In this document: positions 1-5,134 of the stretch, piece after piece | How positions within the stretch are numbered: the stretch's first letter is position 1 | Layout of the letters: each line of letters opens with the position of its first letter | Assembly: GCA_910583745.1 (NCBI GenBank) | Contig: CAJTZC010000021.1 | Location: 1 to 21,110, forward strand | Origin: an uncultured Bacilli bacterium | GTDB lineage: Bacteria > Bacillota_I > Bacilli_A > RF39 > UBA660 | DNA: 21,110 bases | Direction: 5' to 3' | Position numbers and translations under genes: made by a program | The notes under the pieces: model-generated | The model's database searches: none | The model's input: only the letters and a program-made list of their open reading frames with translations | Told to the model about the DNA's origin: nothing

Positions 1-46
1 GAATATGCAAGTGAAAGTTATTAAGAAATTAAATCTATAAATTAAG

Positions 47-88
47 GTCTATAAATATGTAATTATTATATTTATAGACTATTTTTTT
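47..88 (+). terminator. Intrinsic terminator
   Basis: A perfect 12-bp stem (47-58 with 68-79, arms GTCTATAAATAT and ATATTTATAGAC) with a 9-base loop is followed by a run of seven T (82-88). It would end a transcript entering from the left, from an element gene outside the window. The stem is A+T-rich, which weakens it. Confidence 0.6.
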
Positions 89-207
89 ATAAAATATGAA
101 TTGTACTACATAAAGCGACAAATTTTACAGAAATAATTTGATATAATTTTTAAAAATTATATTGTGATATTTTATAAGATATTAACAAGAGCCAGACGCA
201 TAGACGC

Positions 208-254
208 AGAGCCAATAGACTATGATATTCATTCATAGTTTATTGGCTCTTTTT
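208..254 (+). terminator. Strong intrinsic terminator with loop TATTCAT
   Basis: The 18-base arms (208-225 and 233-250) pair with a single G-T wobble. They enclose the loop TATTCAT (226-232) and are followed by TTTT. It is the strongest hairpin at the left end of the window. Its loop and closing bases recur in the hairpin at 1276-1295. Confidence 0.8.
224..236 (+). repeat. 13-base repeat GATATTCATTCAT, copy 1
   Basis: This 13-mer is identical to bases 1279-1291. In both places it forms the top of a hairpin (closing bases GA and TC around TATTCAT) while the lower stems differ in sequence. Confidence 0.6.
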
Positions 255-502
255 ATATTTATTACAATTAGTTAAGGATAATAAAATAAGCAATGGCTAT
301 TCTGATATAGTAATAAATATGAGAAAGAAAGGTATGAAAAGATGTAAAAAGTAGTAATAGAAGTAATTTTAAGTAGTAAATGTTACTTTCAATTATTGGT
401 ATTACTATAAAAGTTTAAATGTAAAAAGTACATATACAATAAGTAGTATTCAAAAATATGCTCGTTTACATAGCGATTGCTTGTATAGGAGCAAACGATA
501 TT

Positions 503-727
503 ATGATTGTAGATGATGACGAATACTACGAATTAAATTTAATACAATTTGAAAATAAAGAAAAGAGAGCGAAATATACTCTATTTGCAATAGGGGGATT
601 TTACTCTCTTTTTGTTTGCTTTAGATTAGAGAATTGCCGTAGCCCACCTTTATTCAATTTGATTTTAAAAAACAAATTGAATGGAGGAAAGAAAGATGGC
701 AGATCGCCCAAAAAGAAGAAAATATAG
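503..727 (+). CDS. Possible leader peptide/small protein upstream of the sigma-like gene
   Basis: This is an open frame of 74 codons from ATG 503, preceded by AGGAG at 487-491 (11-base spacing). The same frame also opens at ATG 458, which has no ribosome binding site. The first residues are acidic (MIVDDDEYYELN). The 3' third runs through the ribosome binding site and first codons of the next gene in another frame and becomes lysine-rich, which is not typical of a conserved protein. I do not recognise the product. It contains the hairpin at 561-613, so its translation could influence that structure. It may be a regulatory leader or simply chance. Confidence 0.25.
   Translation: MIVDDDEYYELNLIQFENKEKRAKYTLFAIGGFYSLFVCFRLENCRSPPLFNLILKNKLNGGKKDGRSPKKKKI
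561..613 (+). promoter_or_regulatory. Attenuator-like hairpin in the leader of the sigma-like gene
   Basis: AAAAGAGAG (561-569) pairs perfectly with CTCTCTTTT (604-612). Inside the loop a second hairpin forms, CTATT (581-585) with AATAG (589-593). The right arm runs into a short T stretch, so the structure resembles a weak intrinsic terminator between any leader transcript start and the gene at 696. Confidence 0.4.
652..688 (+). promoter_or_regulatory. Inverted repeat abutting the ribosome binding site of the sigma-like gene
   Basis: ATTCAATTTG (652-661) and CAAATTGAAT (673-682) form a perfect 10-bp stem ending exactly at the Shine-Dalgarno GGAGGA (683-688). Upstream CCACC (643-647) could extend the stem partly over the Shine-Dalgarno. 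A similar design precedes the large recombinase at 3425. A role in translation control, or as a dimeric protein-binding site, is inference. Confidence 0.4.
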
Positions 728-1172
728 GGATAATCCTTATATTTTAAGTTATTGTGAAGAAAAGAATCTTTACATAGTTACATTTAAAGATGTGACAGGA
801 AAGATAAATAAAATAGAAGTACAAGAAGAAATATATAAGGCATTAGATAGATTCGAGTTAGATGATATTAAGGAAATGAACGAATATGATAGGCATATTG
901 AGCATTCTGAAATATATGAAGATAATCTTTGTGCTAGAGCAATGGACAAGCCTACAGGATTAGAAGATTATATTATTCAGAAATCTACTTTTGAAGATTT
1001 AAAGAAAGCAATAGATATGCTTCCAGAAGTACAAAAAAGAAGAATAAAGAAATACTATTTTGAAGATAAAACAGAGCAACAAATAGCAGATGAAGAAAAT
1101 GCAACACATCAGTCAGTACATATTATTTTGGAACGAGCAATAGAAAATTTGAAAAAAATATTAAAAAATTAA
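696..1172 (+). CDS. Sigma-70 family, region-4-like regulator
   Basis: The protein has 158 residues. The start at ATG 696 is chosen because GGAGGA (683-688) lies 7 bases upstream; an in-frame ATG at 681 falls within the preceding inverted repeat. The last ~60 residues (LEDYIIQKSTFEDLKKAI...LPEVQKRRIKKYYFEDKTEQQIADEE... and a recognition-helix-like HQSVHIILERAIENLKK) match the sigma region 4 helix-turn-helix found in sigma-like proteins of Tn916-type and related Firmicutes elements. The N-terminal half is charged and shows no region 2, so it is unlikely to be a complete sigma factor. In such elements these proteins are thought to help control excision and transfer genes. A strong terminator follows at 1206-1251, so it forms its own transcription unit or ends one. 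Confidence 0.75.
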   Translation: MADRPKRRKYRDNPYILSYCEEKNLYIVTFKDVTGKINKIEVQEEIYKALDRFELDDIKEMNEYDRHIEHSEIYEDNLCARAMDKPTGLEDYIIQKSTFEDLKKAIDMLPEVQKRRIKKYYFEDKTEQQIADEENATHQSVHIILERAIENLKKILKN

Positions 1173-1205
1173 AATTTGGTGTCTGCAATTTGGCTCATAA
1201 GTGAG

Positions 1206-1251
1206 GAAACAGGTGAAAGGGAGTAATTCCTTTTCAACCTGTTTCTTTTTT
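1206..1251 (+). terminator. Intrinsic terminator after the sigma-like gene
   Basis: GAAACAGGT... (from 1206) pairs with ...ACCTGTTTC (ending 1245) through a long stem with one bulge, followed by six T (1246-1251). It separates the sigma-like gene from the structured region after it. Confidence 0.8.
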
Positions 1252-1278
1252 GAAGCAGGAGATGTTCTTTGAAAATTT

Positions 1279-1291
1279 GATATTCATTCAT
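1279..1291 (+). repeat. 13-base repeat GATATTCATTCAT, copy 2
   Basis: Identical to 224-236 and likewise at the top of a hairpin (1276-1295). Confidence 0.6.
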
Positions 1292-1577
1292 CAAATACAT
1301 TCCTGTTATTGAGAGCACTTTAGCAAGTACGCTTGTCGATAAATACTTGGCTATAAAATTAGGTAGCACCTAATCTGCAATGACAAATAATAGAATTAAA
1401 GATACTCCTGCCTAGCGACAGACTCAAGCAATCGAGGCAGTCTTGTGAGAACCACAAGAGGATGGAATTTCCGTGAGAATAATGTAGCACATTGTTCGTT
1501 TGATGAAATCCTATGGCTGAGGGTATTAAGACAAATATCAGTTCGAGCAAAAATAAAAATTAAAAAGTGAAATATAG

Positions 1578-1606
1578 AAGCCAGAGCATAATGTTCTGGC
1601 TTTTTT
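1578..1606 (+). terminator. Terminator/attenuator directly before the mazF operon
   Basis: AAGCCAGAG (1578-1586) pairs with TTCTGGCTT (1594-1602) through a 7-base loop, and a T run extends to 1606. It lies only 7 bases before the AGGAGG of the next gene. Any promoter for that operon must therefore read through it or lie in the few bases after it, which suggests attenuation. Confidence 0.75.
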
Positions 1607-1629
1607 ACATATAAGGAGGAAAAATTTTA

Positions 1630-1833
1630 ATGAAAAGAAAAAAATATAAGGTAAGAATTAAATTGATGTTTGAAACTTCCATGGATCACGAACAAGTAAA
1701 TATGGAAAAAGCAAAACAAGATGTTGATAGAGTGCTAAAAGGTTATTTAAAGAATAGAAAACTTAATATACTTAATTTAGTTGATGATAAGCCACCACGC
1801 ATTATATATAAGGTTGAAAAATATGATAAGTAA
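1630..1833 (+). CDS. Small basic protein preceding mazF
   Basis: The protein has 67 residues, with AGGAGG (1614-1619) 10 bases before ATG 1630. It is rich in Lys and Arg, with a predicted beta start (KYKVRIKLMFETS), a helical middle (MEKAKQDVDRVLKGYLKN) and a final strand. I do not recognise a family. Its stop overlaps the start of mazF by 11 bases, so the two are probably translationally coupled. The position is that of an antitoxin, but it shows neither the AbrB-like MazE fold nor a clear ribbon-helix-helix pattern. An antitoxin role is only a guess from position. Confidence 0.65.
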   Translation: MKRKKYKVRIKLMFETSMDHEQVNMEKAKQDVDRVLKGYLKNRKLNILNLVDDKPPRIIYKVEKYDK

Positions 1834-2203
1834 TTATGAAATTAAAAAGGGCGATATTTACTATGCTATGCTTGACCCTGTAATTGGTAGTGAACAAGAT
1901 GGAAAAAGACCAGTGGTGGTAATCCAAAATAATCTTGCAAATAAGCATAGTCCAACAGTAATTATTGCTCCTATAACGACAGTTATTAAAAAAACTTATT
2001 TACCTACACATATAGTAATATACAAAAATAACTTTCTGAAAAAAAATTCTACAATTTTGATAGAGCAGATTAGAGTTATAGATAAGTCAAGAATAACTGC
2101 TTATTTAGGTAAATTAACAGAGTTCCAAATACAAAAAATTGATAAGGCTTTAGTAAATGTTTTTGCAATAGATATTGAAAATATAGAAAGTGAGAACAAA
2201 TAA
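1823..2203 (+). CDS. mazF: MazF/PemK-family endoribonuclease toxin
   Basis: The protein has 126 residues, close to the usual ~115. ATG 1823 is chosen because GDIYYAMLDP then falls at the usual place near the N terminus; the upstream in-frame ATG would add an unrelated 14 residues overlapping the previous gene. Signatures seen: GDIYYAMLDPVIGSEQDGKRPVVVIQ (residues 10-35 region), the S-P-T-V-I-I-A-P-I-T strand (43-52), and STILIEQIRVIDKSRI near 90-105. R29 and T52 correspond to the catalytic Arg and Thr of B. subtilis MazF (R25, T48), so it should be an active sequence-specific mRNA interferase. It lies between two unknown small genes with overlaps on both sides. On an integrative element it may stabilise maintenance. 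The partner antitoxin is not certain. Confidence 0.9.
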   Translation: MISNYEIKKGDIYYAMLDPVIGSEQDGKRPVVVIQNNLANKHSPTVIIAPITTVIKKTYLPTHIVIYKNNFLKKNSTILIEQIRVIDKSRITAYLGKLTEFQIQKIDKALVNVFAIDIENIESENK

Positions 2204-2391
2204 TGAAAATTTTTAATAGAAGAAAAAGATATGTAGTTGGTATTAGTAATAACGATAAAATACAGTTTATAGAAGTTAAAGCCAGAAATAAAAAAGAGGC
2301 TTTAGGCATGGTGACAGATGTTTTACTTAAATGTAGTATATTTCCTTTTGTATCAGAAAATGAATTTGAATTAACTTGTAGGCGAATATAG
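2203..2391 (+). CDS. Small protein coupled to mazF
   Basis: The protein has 62 residues. Its ATG shares the last base of the mazF stop (TAATG), a sign of translational coupling. The N terminus is very basic (MKIFNRRKRYVVG), followed by strand-like and helical segments (IQFIEVKARNKKEALGMVTDVLL). The YVVG...EVKARNKKEA pattern is common in small ferredoxin-like alpha/beta proteins, but I cannot assign a family. It could be the antitoxin, a regulator or an accessory element protein. Confidence 0.6.
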   Translation: MKIFNRRKRYVVGISNNDKIQFIEVKARNKKEALGMVTDVLLKCSIFPFVSENEFELTCRRI

Positions 2392-2403
2392 AGTTTAAAA
2401 GTC

Positions 2404-2432
2404 AAATGTGAAAATTAAAAATTCGCACATTT
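2404..2432 (+). promoter_or_regulatory. Hairpin in the gap before the first recombinase
   Basis: AAATGTG (2404-2410) pairs with CACATTT (2426-2432), with further AATT pairing inside. No T run follows, so it is not a clear terminator. It may be a processing or protein-binding site, or chance in A+T-rich DNA. Confidence 0.3.
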
Positions 2433-2483
2433 CAATAATAAATTTATTTGTTTTAAAATGATTTTGTTAAGGAGGAATGAATA

Positions 2484-2948
2484 ATGGAAAAATTAAGAGT
2501 TGCAATGTATTGTAGAGTCGCTAATAAGGAAACGACTAAAGAAGATTCAGCAATAGAAGTGCAGAAAAAAATGTTAAATGATTACTTAAAAAATAATGTT
2601 AAGGGAATAAAATTTAGAGAGTTTTATATTGATAATGGTTTTTCTGGAACAAATTATAATAGACCAGAATTTAGAAGAATGATTAAAGATATAGAAGAAA
2701 ATAGGATAAATACTATTATAGTAAAAGATTTAGTAAGGTTTGGTAGAACAAATAATACTTTACAAAGAATTGATGGACTTAAAAAAAAGTACAATATAAA
2801 TTTTATTTCAGTTGTGGATAATATTGATTCATTAAAAAATCAAGATGAATTTGAAAAATCTATTTTAATTAGCAATCTTATGAATGTGTGGTATAAAAAC
2901 GATTTAAAGAAAAGGAGAGAAGTCCAAAGAAAACTGAAAGGAAGATAA
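2484..2948 (+). CDS. Catalytic-domain-only serine recombinase paralogue lacking the nucleophile serine
   Basis: The protein has 154 residues, with AAGGAGG (2469-2475) 8 bases before ATG 2484. It aligns by eye with the N-terminal resolvase domain of the two recombinases downstream: YCRVA at 9-13, FYIDNGFSGTNYNRPEFRRM at 47-66, and INTIIVKDLVRFGR at 75-88. In active enzymes the residue at position 13 is the serine that attacks DNA; here it is alanine (codon GCT), while Y9, R11, R85 and R88 are kept. The protein ends right after the catalytic domain, without the recombinase domain, zinc ribbon or coiled coil. It should therefore be unable to cut DNA. Roles as a structural partner, regulator or directionality factor are possible, or it may be a decaying remnant, though its frame and ribosome binding site are intact. 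Confidence 0.85.
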   Translation: MEKLRVAMYCRVANKETTKEDSAIEVQKKMLNDYLKNNVKGIKFREFYIDNGFSGTNYNRPEFRRMIKDIEENRINTIIVKDLVRFGRTNNTLQRIDGLKKKYNINFISVVDNIDSLKNQDEFEKSILISNLMNVWYKNDLKKRREVQRKLKGR

Positions 2949-2951
2949 ATT

Positions 2952-3068
2952 TTGATTAAATTAGGAACATTGGCACTATTAGTAATGATAGTGTCTTTTT
3001 TATATGCAATATGTCGTGTTTCTAGTAATTGTTCTAGGCTAGAGGAAATGGAGGGTAAAAATGAATAA
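2952..3068 (+). CDS. 38-residue membrane peptide, TTG start
   Basis: This frame of 38 codons from TTG 2952 is preceded by AAAGGAAG (2937-2944), a good ribosome binding site with 7-base spacing. It fills the gap between its neighbours and its stop overlaps the next start by 8 bases. The translation LIKLGTLALLVMIVSFLY (1-18) is a single hydrophobic helix followed by AICRVSSNCSRLEEMEGKNE. It looks like a small single-pass membrane protein with two cysteines at the membrane edge. The family is unknown. The tight fit between genes and the clear hydrophobic segment argue that it is real. Confidence 0.55.
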   Translation: MIKLGTLALLVMIVSFLYAICRVSSNCSRLEEMEGKNE

Positions 3069-3336
3069 AAAGGACATTGAAGCATTATCAGAAAAACTAA
3101 AAAGATGTAGAGAGATTCCTTTAGATGAGGTTAATCCAGATGATGTTGATGAAATAACAGATATAAAGATAGATAAAAGGAAGTCAAGTAACGAAAGAAT
3201 ACTTGATTTTTTAAATAAAGTAAAAAATCCTTATATTTTCAAAGTTAAAGGAAAATTAGTAAGGATTAGGTTTTCTGATACAGATAAAACAGCAGATGAC
3301 TGCTTAACTAATGTACTGAAAAATTTGTATAGATAG
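3061..3336 (+). CDS. 91-residue conserved-type element protein (DUF6870-like)
   Basis: GGAGG (3052-3056) precedes ATG 3061. The protein has a charged N terminus, an acidic stretch (LDEVNPDDVDEITDIKID), a middle helix (SSNERILDFLNKVKNPY) and a C-terminal strand-turn (VRIRFSDTDKTADDCL). From memory, the I-K-N-P-Y...V-x-F-S-D-T pattern resembles the small DUF6870 family often found beside serine recombinases in Firmicutes elements. The function is unknown. It lies between the recombinase-like genes, so a role in recombination or its control is possible. Confidence 0.7.
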   Translation: MNKKDIEALSEKLKRCREIPLDEVNPDDVDEITDIKIDKRKSSNERILDFLNKVKNPYIFKVKGKLVRIRFSDTDKTADDCLTNVLKNLYR

Positions 3337-3355
3337 TCAAGCCTACAAAATTAAA

Positions 3356-3426
3356 ATTTCCACCTTCGTAAAAAAATGAAATTTGAATTATGATTTGGTC
3401 GTAATTTGAAAGGAGGAGGTGGAAAT
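3356..3426 (+). promoter_or_regulatory. Hairpin that can bury the start site of the first large recombinase
   Basis: ATTTCCACCT (3356-3365) is perfectly complementary to AGGTGGAAAT (3417-3426). The right arm covers the bases just after the Shine-Dalgarno and the first two bases of the ATG at 3425. Inside it a second stem forms, AATTATGA (3386-3393) with TCGTAATT (3399-3406). The structure could hold back initiation of the recombinase. It could also be a dyad bound by a protein. Confidence 0.45.
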
Positions 3427-5134
3427 GGCAGGTCGTGGGAACAAAAAGCAAAGCCGAATAAATGATGAAAATAGAAAATGGTCGTTTGGTGTTTATGGCA
3501 GAAGATCGTTTGATGATGGCGAAAATAGTGAGTCTTATACGATAAAAAATCAAAAGGCATTGATAGAGTCATATTTAGAAAATAAACCTAACATTGTAAT
3601 AGAAGATTATTATGTTGATGATGGATATACTGGTACTAATTTTGAAAGACCGGGATTTAAAAGAATGTTACAAGATGTAGTCAACGGAAAAATAAATGGC
3701 ATTATAGTAAAAGACTTATCAAGACTAGGTAGAAATCATAGAGAAGTAGGAAAGTATATAGAAGAAATATTCCCTATTTATGATATTCGTATTATTTCAG
3801 TAAACGATAATGTAGATTCTTATTTAGACCCAGAATCAATTAGTAGTTTAATAGTACCAGTTAAAAATCTTATGAATGAGAATTACTCAAGAGATTTATC
3901 TAAAAAGGTTGCTAGTGCTTATGAAACAATGGCTAAAAATGGTCAGTTTGTGGCAGGAACAACACCTTATGGATATATGTTAGATCCAGATGACAAGCAC
4001 CATTTAGTGATTGACCCTAACGAAGTTGATATTGTAAAAAAAATATTTGAAATGGCATTGTCTGGAAATGGTCGCCCAACGATTTGCCAATATCTTAATG
4101 ATAATGGAATTTTGTGTAGAAAGGAACTACAAAGAAGAAAGAAAAGAAAATTAACACTAGACCCATTCGAAATAAGGTCACAATATTTATGGAGTACCTC
4201 TACTATTGGAAGAATGCTTCATAATGAATCATATATTGGAAATCTAGTTCAGTTAAAGACAACAAGAGCAACATTTGGCAGTAAAAAATTTATTACAAAA
4301 GAGGAAGAAGAATATATCCGTTCTGAAAATACACACGAAGCAATTATATCAAAAGAAGATTTTTATAAAATACAGAAAATAATAAAACAAAACGATAAAA
4401 AGAAAGTGCATAATTCTCCTGTTTCATATTCGATATTTAATGGAAAATTAAAGTGTGCAGACTGTGGCAGAGCAATGACAAAACAAGAAGATACTAGAGG
4501 AAAAAGGCAACTTTCTAATTATTTCTGTATGAGTTATTTACAAGTCAGTAAGTCTTGTTCATCACATAAAATAAAGACAAGTGTATTAGAAGAATCTGTT
4601 TTAGAGGCAATTCAAGTACAAGTAAAATTAGTAATAGAGTTAGAAAAAAGCCTTTCTAAATTATATTTTAAGAATAATCAAGGCTCTATTGAAAATGAAT
4701 ATAAAAATAATGTGAAAATTGCTGAATTAAAAATATCAAATTTAAAAGAGCAGAAAAGAAAATATTATGAAGAATGGAAATTTAATAAGTTAGAAAAAAG
4801 CGAGTTTATGAAATTGTCTGAAGAAATAGAATCTAAAATTAAAAAGTTAGGTGAAGATATAGAGATATATACTTCGACATATAGAGAAAATGTTAAAAAA
4901 ATGAGAAAGAACGATTATTGGATAGGTCATTATAAAAGAAATCGAAAGATTAAAAGTCTTTCAAAAGAAGTCTTGAATGAAATTATTGATGTTATTTATG
5001 TTAGAAAAGATGGTACTTTGGATATTAAATTTAAGTATCAAGATGAATATGAAAGTTTAGTAAATTATTTAGAGGAAGGAGCGAAAGAAAATGAAAAAGT
5101 GGATATTAGGAAAATATCGCAGGCGTTCGTTTGA
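3425..5134 (+). CDS. Large serine recombinase (site-specific integrase/transposase)
   Basis: The protein has 569 residues. ATG 3425 is preferred because AGGAGG (3411-3416) is 8 bases upstream; an in-frame GTG at 3419 is too close to it. The N-terminal resolvase domain (about 20-165) has YGRRS with the nucleophile S28 and VKDLSRLGRN with the conserved arginines. A recombinase domain follows (about 185-310, GYMLDPDDKHHLVIDP...IGRMLHNESYIG). The zinc ribbon uses C344, C347, C368 and C378. A long charged coiled coil (about 395-510) and a C-terminal segment complete it. This is the full architecture of TnpX/TndX/Ccr-type enzymes, which integrate and excise elements by double-strand cleavage through a 5' phosphoserine. 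The next recombinase gene overlaps its 3' end by 44 nt, so the two are probably made together and may act as a pair. Confidence 0.93.
   Translation: MAGRGNKKQSRINDENRKWSFGVYGRRSFDDGENSESYTIKNQKALIESYLENKPNIVIEDYYVDDGYTGTNFERPGFKRMLQDVVNGKINGIIVKDLSRLGRNHREVGKYIEEIFPIYDIRIISVNDNVDSYLDPESISSLIVPVKNLMNENYSRDLSKKVASAYETMAKNGQFVAGTTPYGYMLDPDDKHHLVIDPNEVDIVKKIFEMALSGNGRPTICQYLNDNGILCRKELQRRKKRKLTLDPFEIRSQYLWSTSTIGRMLHNESYIGNLVQLKTTRATFGSKKFITKEEEEYIRSENTHEAIISKEDFYKIQKIIKQNDKKKVHNSPVSYSIFNGKLKCADCGRAMTKQEDTRGKRQLSNYFCMSYLQVSKSCSSHKIKTSVLEESVLEAIQVQVKLVIELEKSLSKLYFKNNQGSIENEYKNNVKIAELKISNLKEQKRKYYEEWKFNKLEKSEFMKLSEEIESKIKKLGEDIEIYTSTYRENVKKMRKNDYWIGHYKRNRKIKSLSKEVLNEIIDVIYVRKDGTLDIKFKYQDEYESLVNYLEEGAKENEKVDIRKISQAFV

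Larger units (their letters stand above)
89..502. other. Intergenic region without a clear gene
   Basis: I see no convincing coding sequence here. A TATAAT hexamer occurs at 142-147 but lacks a good -35 partner. A 7-base direct repeat, AGACGCA, occurs at 194-200 and 202-208 immediately before the terminator hairpin at 208-254. The remainder (255-502) is A+T-rich leader-like sequence upstream of the sigma-like gene. Confidence 0.5.
1252..1606 (+). ncRNA. Candidate structured RNA of unknown family ending in a terminator
   Basis: The stretch has no good gene but is full of local hairpins: TTTGAT/ATCAAA (1276-1281 with 1290-1295); CAAG/CTTG (1324-1327 with 1332-1335); ATTAGGT-AGC-ACCTAAT (1358-1374); CTGCCT/AGGCAG (1408-1413 with 1435-1440); CTTGTG/CACAAG (1442-1447 with 1453-1458); AATAATGT-AGC-ACATTGTT (1478-1496, one wobble). 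Two of these share the apical sequence GTAGCAC. A terminator closes the region at 1578-1606, just before the Shine-Dalgarno at 1614-1619. This fits either a 5' leader attenuator (riboswitch-like) for the mazF operon or an independent small RNA. I do not recognise the family and see no clear promoter. Base composition is less A+T-rich than the neighbouring coding DNA, as expected for folded RNA. The short open frames on the opposite strand here look like chance. Confidence 0.55.

Noticed and set aside
194..208. AGACGCA direct repeat as a CRISPR or origin iteron array
   Set aside because: Only two 7-base copies one base apart; too little for either.
458..502. Upstream extension of the leader frame to ATG 458
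   Set aside because: No ribosome binding site precedes 458; the ATG at 503 has AGGAG upstream, so only that shorter version is kept, with low confidence.
1169..1550. Two reverse-strand open frames (1169-1369 and 1359-1550)
   Set aside because: They lie across the terminator and hairpins of the structured region, have no ribosome binding sites and give unremarkable proteins; chance frames opposite a folded RNA are more likely.
1252..1606. Group II intron, IscB/TnpB guide RNA (omega RNA) or retron RNA
   Set aside because: No intron-encoded protein, IscB/TnpB nuclease or reverse transcriptase is in the window, and I could not identify an intron domain V or other defining core.
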